Below, piece by piece: positions 11,418-22,500 of a stretch of 64,000 nt of DNA. The notes below the pieces were generated by a model. It worked only from the letters and a program-made list of their open reading frames with translations, was not told the origin of the DNA and made no database searches. The stretch covers positions 982,501-1,046,500 of the forward strand of contig JAJGOT010000258.1 in NCBI GenBank assembly GCA_022457155.1. Direction: 5' to 3'. A program made the translations under genes and the position numbers. The DNA comes from Cladopsammia gracilis (lineage: Eukaryota > Cnidaria > Anthozoa > Scleractinia > Dendrophylliidae). Each line of letters starts with the position of its first letter. Position 1 is the first letter of the stretch.

Positions 11418-12723
11418 GCCTAATTCTCTTGTCTTGAGATTTTTGCTCATGGGATTTACCAGTAAGGATGTCAACACATATTTATGTTTATTTATTGGTT
11501 GTCACTTTTTTGGTTAAGTTCGTTGTCGTGGCAACAGACCATCTAAAGAATGGCAAATATTGTGCAAGAATTAACCTTAATTCTTTAATATTTCGAGTTT
11601 CCCTCGGTGAATTTTTTTAAACTTTGCTATCTTGCTTCACAAAGGGTCGTTTACGCAATCATGTTGTTTGCTCTAACAGACTTTTTTAAAAAGGAAGATG
11701 TGAAAGGTAGTGTTAGTATCTCAAAATTCACCAAGTTTCAGAAAAATTCACCAGGAAACGCGAGAAAATCTGCGATTGCGTTAAACTTTTTTGCTTTGCT
11801 GAAGTCATACTTGAATATCGGAAAAATTACTTACCAAAAACCCTCAAATCCCTTTTTTTGTGGCCATTTCAACTCGTCTCAGTGTTTTTAGTGAGAGATC
11901 CTGCAAAAATATGTTAAAAAGTGTCATCTTCAAGCAAACACAGCGACGTGGTTAACCCTTTGATTCCTAAATTTCCACCAAAAAACGCTTTTTCAGGCTA
12001 CAAATGCCATTTTATGGCCATTATCTAGCCAAATTGAGGCCGAACAGTCAATAACATCGTTTGCAGCTCGGCAAACTAAACCCTCCTGCCATTTGTAGAA
12101 GTATTTGAAAATTTGAGTTCGGGTATGCGCACTGATCGAAATTTCGACAGTTTTTGAACGAGAAAAACACGACTTGCCTTGACTTTTTCTTTTTTTGTTC
12201 TCAAGCTCGAAGTTCTTTTAGTTTCCTTTTCGTCTGTTCTTTTTTTGGTCAGTTTTGTTGTCTTTATTGACAATGTAAAGTTTTCACCCAAACGTCGCGG
12301 AATGTGGAAATTTTGATCGCCAAGTAGTCGTCGGTGGGAAAGGCAAATTTTCCTTTGATTTTGTAACATAAAGTTCAGAGGTTGTTTGCGTGAAACTCCA
12401 GTTCAATTCATCCAATCGGTCTCATCTGGGTATGTTTAGCAAAACGTTATGCTAAATCTCCGTCTCTATAATAGCTTAAGAACAAACGATAATTTCACAA
12501 AGCCATGATGATTAACGGATTTTTGTGCTGACCCATTCTCGGAGACCCAACAGAAGAAAATCGGGCGAGTTAACATAAATTGAAGGTAATCGACAAACTC
12601 AAAAGTTAGGACAACACTACATGTCTCCATAATTGACTCTGCGAGTGAAGGGGTTAAGATATCAGTCTGAACATTCGGGGAGGAGAGAACGGGAGGGCTC
12701 GTTTAGTGGTAACGACTGTAATA

Positions 12724-13039
12724 GAAGCAAAAAACGGCAAACTGATCCCTATTACGGCAGAAAAACAGAAGCAGAAGCAGAAGCAGAAGCAGAAGCAAAT
12801 AAAATAAATAAAAGTGGAATATAATAGTGCCCAATATTTCGCTTTGCAAAACAAAGCTTCTTCAGGGGCTAGCACTATATAATCACTATATAATCATTTA
12901 TAGTGCTAGCCCCTGAAGAAGCTTTGTTTTGCAAAGCGAAATATTGGGCACTATTATATTCCACTTTTATTTATTTTATTTGTTTCTGCTTCTGCTTCTG
13001 TTTTTCTGCCGTAAGGATCAGTTTGCCGTTTTTTGCTTC
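12724..13039. mobile_element. long foldback with gcagaa microsatellite arms
   Basis: Arms 12724-12878 and 12900-13039. Outer gaagcaaaaaacggcaaact matches the end in reverse. The arms differ mainly in the number of six-base gcagaa repeats (more on the left), so slippage happened after the palindrome formed. The core is a repeated actatataatc. Confidence 0.85.
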
Positions 13040-13142
13040 ACTTCAAGTATTAATACTGATCTAGGTCTGGAAACCAGATCCGGCCATTCTCATCGGTTTG
13101 TTGCAGTGATCGTGCATTCTATGTTTCTTTTTATACGACTGT

Positions 13143-13341
13143 AATAGGCCATTTGCACGATGACGTCATTTGACTACTACTACTACTACCAGAATTCATT
13201 TCGTTTTTCCTTTCTTATTTAAATTTTGTAATCCCAGTGCGGTTTAAATAACAATAGCCCTAATTTGCACTACAAAACAAAAAACTGAAGGATTCTGGTA
13301 GTAGTAGTAGTCAAATGACGTCATCGTGCAAATGGCCTATT
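13143..13341. mobile_element. MITE with TAC-repeat ends, copy 1
   Basis: Ends aataggccatttgcacgatg / catcgtgcaaatggcctatt, followed inward by atgacgtcatttgac (palindromic TGACGTCA, a CRE-like motif) and (tac)n. The second copy is at 26076-26265 in opposite orientation. Confidence 0.88.
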
Positions 13342-14876
13342 GATTGCTTGACAAAGAATTGGTCGGGTGTGGTCTACCCGCTTTTCTCAAATTTTGTAGA
13401 AATAAATATGTTTCTAATTGCAATAAATTTTGGAAAAAATGCAGAGCATCTTGTTATCTCAAACATAACTGATATGTCAGTAACTGATTTGATAAGGTGT
13501 GGGCATCTATATTGTGATATTCATGTTTATCTGGCGCGATTTCTTCTTAACTGGTGGGATATAACTGTTGGTGCTTTCATTTATAGAAACTAGAAATAAA
13601 TGTAACTATTTCCCCCTTTAATTTGTGACGAATAAATCGTATTTTTGAATTTTGTGCCCCTTTAGAGAGAACTATTGAAAATGTTTAATTATGTTTAATT
13701 TAACCTTCAGAACATAACTGATTGTGTAGTTATTTTAGTGCTTTGATTTCTTGTTATTTTAACTCGGTAATTCGGTGTTTACTGAATAAACAATATTCTC
13801 AAGTACGGTATATTAGGGACCAGTCATTCATTACGTCGCAGGAGGGAGCGGTTGTTGAAAACTTGCTTGTTATTTTTCTTAAGTTAAAGAGACTTGAACA
13901 TACAGGTAATTATCGATGCAGTTTTTTTTGTTTACCTCGCAAGAGGCATTCTCGTCCCCAGTGCCGCCTGGCCCTCTTAGCCGTTAGAGCCTGAGTATGA
14001 GGAGCAGGGTCCTCATGCTCAGGCCAGGAGGCCAGGCTGCTCTGGAGACGAGAATAGGCGCAAACGCCTAAAAACATAGTAAGGGTGAAAACAGCCGCTC
14101 TAATATTGAGTGGTTCCTGTGCCCTCTCCTGTTTATTACGCTGTTAGTCCGCTTGGAACCCTACATGTACATAATTGCTTATTTAAATCCGTGTTTCTGT
14201 AAAGTTACACCATTTGCAGAAGTACGTTCTATTTAGCATTCCCTACCCCACCTCCCCTTCGGCAACGTTCACCCCTTTTATCGCTTGGGTATACACTCGG
14301 GAGCTCGCCTGATGCACCTTATTTTAGGACTAAAAGTTGCTATTCCCCACGTGATGCGTGACGCTTGATTAAATAAATCTTTGTTTAAAAAGAGAGAAAA
14401 AAATCCCGGGGCAAAATTATTTCTCACCACTTTTAAAATGTCCCAGCAGTGAGTGGCTTGGTTGAGTCTTCCCATGGTACTTTGTGCGCTGTCCCATCAC
14501 AGGGGCTATGTCACCATTTTTAGTGTTACTTTAATAAGCCAAAATACATCTTTATAGCAGTGAAAATCCAAAAACGAGGGTCCAGTTTTGTTTAAAATTC
14601 TTCTTCTAGTGCTCTAGGAGTAAAAATAAGTGTCTTAGGCTGCAGATGGCCAGGATGGAAATGGATTAAAAAAAATTGAGCTAATTTTTTCAAGTTTATC
14701 TGTCTTGAAAAGCTCGCTAAAACTGATTTTGGTCTATTTTCTCCAGTATCTTCCTATAATAGTGTTCTATAAGCATTTTGTGAACGACAAAGGAATTTAG
14801 TTTTTATTTGGGACAGTTTTGACATAGCAGTAAGCTCCTTTAAGTTGTTGGGTATAAAGCAGCTACAATCCTGGAA

Positions 14877-14998
14877 TCAATTCAATAAAACTTTTACAAA
14901 ATTAGTGTAATTTACTAGTGTAGCCATTGTTTCCGAGGTTGAAAACAATAGCGCTAGCTACACTCGAAATTACACTTGTTGAAGTTTTATTGAATTGA
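14877..14998. mobile_element. 122-bp foldback
   Basis: tcaattcaataaaactt at the left matches aagttttattgaattga at the right; the arms continue through gtgtaattt and a gctagc core. Directly followed by the next element. Confidence 0.75.
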
Positions 14999-15200
14999 CG
15001 CCTGGCAGGAACCCATAAGTGGGTTGAAACGCGTAACGCGCATTCACAGCTTCCGAATATTCGTTTTTTGCTTAGTACCATATCTGGAAACCCCTCGGTC
15101 CCTTGAGATTGGAAGCAAATTGTTCTAACGAATTGATTGGTTAATATTTTTATCTTGATTTTCCAAGTATGGCTGTAACAATTTCTTAGCAAATTGAACA

Positions 15201-15613
15201 AGAGGCTCTAAGCAGCCTTTACTCATGCGCATGCGTAAGAAAATTTTATGCTATATTTTAAACATGATAAGAAGATGTCCGACCTGGAGATAAGATACTC
15301 CTTTCATTCAGTCATCGTTCCTGCAAACCACGTTGTTTACTATTGAATGTTTTGTAAATGAAGGCTGTACCACAATGAAGCCAGTGATTATTCTAAGTCT
15401 TATATAAAACAAACGTGAACGTAGTAATGTATGTAGGGTTGTAGGAGATGCTGTCGTGACACGTAAGTGACGCTCATTTATCGGAAGTGACAGTAGCCGG
15501 AAGTCACTAAACAGGAAGTGTAAATGGCGAAGACATGAACCGGAAGTGCACAATTTAAAATATGCGTGCATAAATTTGCATGCAAAATCGTGACACAAAA
15601 AATAAAAACAACA
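15201..15613. repeat. aagaggct repeat, copy A (truncated)
   Basis: Begins agaggctctaagcagcc, contains tactcatgcgcatgcgta, cctgcaaaccacgttgttta, ccggaagt motifs and ends near cgtgacacaaaaaataa. It lacks the terminal ctcatgccgctacgcgcatgag hairpin of copies B and C. Confidence 0.8.
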
Positions 15614-16128
15614 AGAGGCTGCAAGCAGCCTATACTCATGCGCATGCGTACGAAAGTTTTATGATATATTTTAAACATGATAAGATGTCCGATATGAAGA
15701 AGAGTTACTCCTTTCATTCAGTCATCGTTCCTGCAAACCACGTTCTTTACTATTGAATGTTTTGTAAATGAAGGTTGTACCACAATGAAGCCAGTGATTG
15801 TTCTACGTCTTATATATACCTAACGTGGACATTAGTAATGTAAGTAGGGTTGTAGGAGATCGTGACACTTCAGTAACGCTGTTTTACCGGAAGTGGGAGT
15901 AGCCGAAAGTCACTAAACAGGAAGTCTATGAACCGGAAGTGCCAATTTAAAATATGCGTGCATAAATTTGCATGCAAAATCGTGACACCAAAAAATAATA
16001 ATAATAATAAAAAAAAGAAAAACAGAGCCCATTTTATAACTCATGCCGCTACGCGCATGAGTAATAATAAAAACAAGAAAAACGGAGCCGAAACCTTACC
16101 TCATGCCGCTACGCGCATGAGTAATAAT
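15614..16128. repeat. aagaggct repeat, copy B, double terminal hairpin
   Basis: Same body as copy A, then the tail hairpin tcatgccgctacgcgcatga occurs twice, separated by an a-rich spacer. Ends gagtaataat. Confidence 0.8.
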
Positions 16129-16256
16129 CGGAAGCTTGTTTTGAAGCGTACTAGACAGTTGCACGTTTCAACCCACTTATGGGTTTCTGTCCCTGGACAT
16201 ATTTCAAGTACGTTGTTAGAGAGTGTTTGCACGTGACGCTAGGACAGACCCATATG

Positions 16257-17059
16257 GTGGTGACTAGAATGGATACTCCAAAATCAGGTTGGACCACCTC
16301 GGACGCCTTATCGAGACTTATACACCTAATAGACCTTATTCGCTTGGGCGTATCTGTTTACCCATTAGAGACCACGTGTCATTCCCCTGGGTTTTATTTC
16401 TTTCTTTTCCGTTAACGCTTGAGAAGATACATTAATATGGATGTCGTACAGACAAAGCATTTTTGTATTGGGTAAACATTACGCCCAAGCGAATAAGGTC
16501 TATTGAAGAAACGTTGACCCGTGCAAGGCATAAACCATGAACGATGAGACCGAATGTGATTATGGGTAGGCAGCATTGGCAAGCTTAGCAATATTCCATT
16601 TCTTAATAAGATGTTTTCTTTGTTGGAGACATTTTAGAGCACGATTTATGCATCGTGTCCGTGCATTCCGTCACAGACAAAAATTAATTTATCCAACTTC
16701 CCAGTAAACCTTTGGGTCACATCGTTCATGGTTTATGCTTTTCACCCGACGTTCCTTCAATTTGGGGTATAACGGAGTAACTGGTTGCCTTTCAGTTGAG
16801 GTTGGGGTTAGCAGTTTCATAGTTAAATTGAGGCCTAAACAACCCGAGAAGCTAGGTGGTACTCTGGTACGGTAGGCTATGTAAGCCTAACCCTAGCTGA
16901 GGTCGCCGGTCAATCCTGTGTGGGAATTTTAGATTTTCTTTTTTACGCTTAAAAATTTATTGAAAATAAATTGTAAGTGTCGACATTACGTTATATAATT
17001 CTCAATAAGTGTCCGAGGTGGTCCAACCTGATTTTGGAGTATCCATTCTGTCACGACCA
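16257..17059. mobile_element. TIR element carrying a nested double palindrome
   Basis: Ends gtggtgactagaatggatac and its inverse at 17059. A 340-bp relative at 52040-52380 (opposite orientation) lacks 16328-16761, so that part is a later insertion. The remaining body (taaaaatttattgaaaat, gtaagcctaaccc) matches the relative. Confidence 0.8.
16328..16761. mobile_element. nested insert made of two adjoining palindromes
   Basis: First palindrome 16328-16504 with ends aatagaccttattcgcttgg; second 16502-16761 with ends attgaaga...ccttcaat and inner blocks cataaaccatgaacgatg / catcgttcatggtttatg. The two share the attga junction. Confidence 0.75.
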
Positions 17060-19396
17060 CGGTCATATCGGTGTCTTGCAACAATGACATGGCGGCCACA
17101 TTGGTGTCCTAAACGAATCCAATGGGACTTTAGCTATATTCTTACTCAAACATTTCCTATGGTAGCACTCCAATATGGCCGCCGGTCATATGAGTAGAAA
17201 CACTATTGACTAATTTCATCAAATTCACAAGATGAATAACTTCTTTAGTTTGCTAATTGTCGTGAAGGTAGGAACGATTTGTTTTAGGTGTGTCCAGCGT
17301 CATAAATGACAAAAAATGTTTTTATTTTCCTTAAGTATGTCGTTATGTTTTGTGCACAGTGGTGTCAAAACATCGACATATAAATAACAGCTAGAAATTC
17401 TGACACTACGACGGTTTGGTAAATCTAATATTCTTTTAAAATTAATTGGCAATTTCTTTAATCAACATGATCACAAACTGTATAAGTGTAATTATCTAGA
17501 GGAGTTACATATCGAGGCAGATCTTTATACAGATTTATTATGCTATTTACGAGAAAGCCTGTAATGTTCCGTAATATACGGGTATATGCTACTTCACAAG
17601 ATAATTGTCTCGGCTTTTCAAATTGGTTCCTTTGAAATAATCTTACATCAATCATACTTTTTTTCATTCATAGTAATCATAGCCCAGCGTTATTTGGAAA
17701 CCCCCGTATTTTGTCCCGGAGAAAAACAATTTTCATTTAATTGCAGTTACTACTGTATCAGGCAAAAGTTTTGTGTGGCGAAATGATGTGGGCTGGCAAT
17801 AAATGGCCCACAACTCTAGCAAGTCTTTCAGCCGTAACAGAGTTAATATCCATTTGATGCTCATCGTTAGAAAAAAGGTTGCGAGAATTCAACAATGCAA
17901 TCGCTCAATCTCGTTCCAATAAGGTCCTGTTTTCTTACAACGAAAGAAAGAGAAACTAGCCTGGTAACGAGGAAGGAAGAGAGAGGACCTTGCGAACGAG
18001 GTTGGCAATTGTCTTGCCTTATAAGGAAATTTCCCGCCAATAGCGTCATAGTAACACGAAACTGGGCTTGAATAAAACACAGTTTTAAAGACAAACTAAA
18101 TTTTGTTGCACGACGAATTCAATTTTCCTTTAAAATGGCGTTTTAATTATTTAAATATACCTAGCACGCTGAGAAGTTACTGGGTACATTAACCGTCCAA
18201 ATTTAATTACAGGCTTCACTAACATAAGAGTGCTAACTTTCTACCTTGCGTTCAGCTTAAATATTGACGGAGATGCATGCATTTTACAAAACAGCAAGGT
18301 TATACCCTCTATTCGACGAAACAAGCAAAAGTGAACTGCAAAGCAATCTTTCATTGAGCGAATAACTGCAAAAACCTTCATTTTCTCCAAATATGCTCTG
18401 CGCAACGTTCAATGAATTTCTTGACAGAAGTCGCACGTCCTCTTGCCCGAAACGATTCTCATAAGATAAACAAAAATTGCTTCAGTCTACAAACTAAAGA
18501 AGCATCCTTAGAAACTCCGAGTAGAGTCGTGCCGTGGGAAGCGCAGTACCATTCGGAGGCAATTGGAGGCATTCGAGGTACGTTACTCGCCGAAAAATCG
18601 CAAAACCGATCCAGTCTCCGAACTTAAGATTTTCCTGCTTCGGGTTTCCAAGACAACACTGCTGAGCATATTGATTTGATCCGTCATGGCGCTTATATAA
18701 AAAAAATGGTCAGCATCGAAGCCATGAAAGCTATTTTTTTCAATCTGTAAACTCGGCACAGTGGCGAGAAGTGGCTACTTTTATAGTTTCATTTAAATAA
18801 GACGCACTTACAGTTTATCGATAAAGGAAATAAACGGTAACACAATACGTCCCCTTGAAAATGCACCTTCCCTACGCATAATTGGAATATTTCAAAATTG
18901 TTTGTCAATTTTTTTATGGGTACAGTGAACTTTCCAGCTAGCGAACATGTTATATTACCGTTGATTCTCGATATTACTTGTTTAAGATCTTTGCTTTTAG
19001 CGAAGATGCCGAAAACCGAAAGTGAAAGCTTTGCTATCAGTCATAACTCGCCGATAAATCTACAACATAAACCCAACAACTGTCCATATATCTTAAAACC
19101 ACGACGCAAGTAAACGAACTATACAAACATATTTTCCCTTTCTATATAATATACCTTATTTTAGAGACAATCTATTTTGGGCCCCTGTTCTCTTGTGCTC
19201 TGCGGTTCATGCGTACGAGTGTAATTTAAAATGTTCAACCGCACAGCGCAAGAGAAACGGTCCCTTGTACTGGCGAGTTTGGAAACGTTATTAGATTTTC
19301 TCCTAATACTAAGGTCCAAACCACGCTGTACCGTTGCTTTCTACAAATCTTTTGATAATGGTTGGTGAATATACAAAGACAAAAGTTCTCTTGCTG

Positions 19397-19513
19397 TTAT
19401 TGCATGAAGAACTCCCCTTGATGGTCTGTCGTTCCATCTGTATTTTCAAATCTTCTAGCTTCTTCTTGCATGCTTTCTTTGATCTTTAAGATCGCAACTG
19501 AGTCGCAGTGATC
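19397..19513 (-). CDS. SSBP3: SSBP terminal exon 18 (candidate)
   Basis: A T-rich acceptor (catttttttttag) is followed in the expected phase by 38 codons and [23 protein letters not shown], then RFENT...EFFMQ. The charged, helical-looking tail differs from the vertebrate SYSPSMTMSV end. Support: phase 0 matches exon 17, open to a stop, protein-like composition. The preceding intron is 5.6 kb, so another terminal exon could exist. Confidence 0.7.
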   Translation of the reverse strand, partial: DHCDSVAILKIKESMQEEARRFENTDGTTDHQGEFFMQ

Positions 19514-22500
19514 CTAAAAAAAATGTAAGTAATCTCTCAAATGAATGCATGAAGATATTAAAATAAACACAAGCAAATTTATACAATAACTGAAGTTATG
19601 CGCGCGCTGTGATTGGTCTATAGCTATTGACTATTGTACCGGTAAACCACACAGAAAGTATAGTTACAATATGCAATCAACTCTCTCATAACGGACACCT
19701 CTTAAGACGGATACCTCTATCAGACGGACACCTGGTGTTGGTCCCTGCCGTTTTTCAGTTATTTTACTGTAAGTAAACTCTCTCTAAGACGGACAACGGA
19801 CACTTAAACCGTCAACGGACACTTGAGAAGTTCTTTTTTAGTGAAAAATACTTCAAAACGGAAATAAGGTTGCTGAATATGAACAAACGAGTCCACTTTT
19901 GTAATGTTATTTTTGTTCCAGTTTGTAGGTTTTGCTTAAGTAAACGACTTTAAACAAACTTAAAACAGACGTGTATTCATTGTGCATAGGTTCAGCAGTT
20001 TATTATCTCAAAATTACTGGTGTCACGTTACCTCGACTCGCTATAAGCTGGACACCTCTCTAAGATGGACATTTGGAACTGGTCCCGACGGTGTCCGTTT
20101 TAGAGAGAACTGACCGTATTATATATATGTTGTGGTTCAATTTTATCCTTGGTTCAAATTTTATTTTCCTTTGTTTTTGGCTATGGTAATGTATGGTAAT
20201 GAGTTTTAAACAAAGGAAAATAAAATTTGAACCAAGGATAAAATTGAACCACAACATATACACCACTTTCGTAATGGCGGCCGATTTATTTATTCTTTTA
20301 TATGTATGTTTATTAGCTTTGTTACTCTAAAAGGAGGCCAGTGAGGCTAATTAACATACATATAAAAGAAGAAATAAATCAGCCGACATTATGAAAGTGG
20401 TGTATAAAAGCAATATACCACCATTTCTATGGTTTATGGGTGCAATATACCACTTGGGATGTTGGAATAACACTCGAAAAGCTTGTAAATCACTCGCCTG
20501 CGGGCTCGTGACTTTCAATCTTTTCTCGTCTTCTTCCAACATCCCGCGTGGTTTATTTGGCCGATAAACCGAATAAATGTGTGGTATATTGCTTAACCTT
20601 TACCTTAGCATTCCATCTAATATGCCATTCAAAACGAGTTACTAGGACACAATTTAAAGTAGCCGGAAATAGCTCTGTACCAATTGTCACAAAACTTTGG
20701 GAAACCAACGATAAGAAGTCAGAAATTAGCTAAAAACAGTGTGACTACGGTAAGCCGGTGGATATGTTGTGGTGCAATTTTATCCTTGGTGCAAATTTTA
20801 TTTTCCTTTGTTTTAAACTCATTATCATACACTATCATACCCCAAAACAAAGGAAAATAACATTTGCACCAAGGACAAAATTGCACTTCAACAGATACCT
20901 TAAAGTTCTGGAGAGTGAATTTGTTTTTATACAACGTTTGCAGCTAAATAGCTGAATAAAATAAAATACGGGCCGTCAGTTAGCGAAACGAATGCCATTC
21001 TTGGTTTAGAGGTTCGCGAAGACGTTATCTGACAGCTGAGTTTTGCATGCTTGTGATGTCGAACCACGTTTTCCAAGACAATCAGCCGACACGGAAGTCA
21101 AATACATCACTAAGCTAATCAGTTTGTTTCCGGCACGGATACGATGCAAGTGCTGTAATCAACACTGAAGATTAAAAATTGCTTCCTCGTCTATAGTTGA
21201 CAAGAAAAATATATACTGGAAAAGGCTAAGAATATAGAGAGTTAAAGTGCCACTAACAACAAGCACTCATATTGACGGCAATGCCACACGACAAATCTTA
21301 ATCCTTTAATAACTCCAACGAGTGCCAAATATCAAAATTCAAAAAAAAAATATCCCACATGCTATAACAGTTAAATGCCAAGTTAAATACCAAATGTATC
21401 GAAAAGTAAATGGTACCATGCAAAAGAACTGCTGAACAAATGAGAGGTTCCATTTGAATGGTCACAACATACGATTTCGTCCACAGACTCAAAAGTGAGA
21501 CTGCTACACACTACAAGTCTCCATAGCACGATGACCGCGGTTTATTAATTAGCCACCTTGAAACAAGGCTCCATTACCAGCCGCTTTTCGAGAAATGAGC
21601 TCGCGCTCATGAGCGGCGGAAATCGAGCCTACCTTAAATTCTCCTTTTGACTCTGTTTGGCTTTTTGCGAAGGAATCGTCGAACAACATGGGTTTGAACC
21701 AAGTTTCTAATCAAAGGGCCATCGCGTGAATACGAAACAACGTAAGGTTATTAAAGTCCACAGATCGGTTTTAATTTTCCATAGCGAGTTTAAAGTCAAA
21801 GAATTGAAGAGTAAAACAGATTTAAAACGACCAAAACATCTTAGCGTGACATAATATATGCATTGTATAAAACGAGACTGTTAAGGGATTAAGTAATGAT
21901 CAGCATAAGAAGGATAGCGCTCAACGGCAATGCACGATGGAATGTAAACTTTTTTCATTGTTTCAACTAGTGATCTCATTGGCCTAGACTCAAAAACCGC
22001 TAAAATGTTAAGGTTCAAGGTGCATTAAGACTAATTTTTTTAAGGTTTCAAGTAATTTGAGACCCAATCGCACAACATGCAAGTTTTAAAAGATATTGTA
22101 TTTGGGAAACTTGATCAAAAAGCAAAATTATTAGCTATTGTCTTCTGCTATTTAATGCTCTTCAATTGAAACAACCTACATTTAAAGGCAAGCAATTATT
22201 CTTTAATCTACCTTTTTCAAAAAAAAAAAAAGATTTCAAGTAGCTGAACAACTGACACGCAGATCATAAGAGGATATTTTTCAATATAAAAAAATAGTAC
22301 TCAAACACTGGAAACTATTGTCTTAGTAGCTCTTAGTACATGCTGTAAATTGATCATTATTGATTTTCTCGCATACATTGCTTATGATATTTGCAAAGAA
22401 TATTTTGCTTCATCTTGAATATTCATTTTTAACTTTTGTAATCAATTTCGTAATTCTCGTGACCTGTATCCTATTAACTCCTGCAATCTCAACCATTCAA

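Larger units (their letters stand above)
15007..16188. mobile_element. composite terminal-inverted-repeat element with nested insert
   Basis: Ends aggaacccataagtgggttg and caacccacttatgggtttct. A 258-bp relative at 36790-37047 has the same ends and flanks but lacks the middle. Here the middle (15201-16128) is filled with two tandem copies of a second repeat that also occurs alone at 23892-24360. Thus the second repeat inserted into the first. Confidence 0.8.
11258..19396. other. repeat-rich interval between the two genes
   Basis: No exon is supported. Contents: protease 3' UTR, foldback 12724-13039, MITE 13143-13341, foldback 14877-14998, composite element 15007-16188 and element 16257-17059. 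The 17060-19396 stretch is AT-rich and presumably contains the 3' UTR of the SSBP gene; no canonical AATAAA was seen close below 19397 on the minus strand. Confidence 0.6.
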
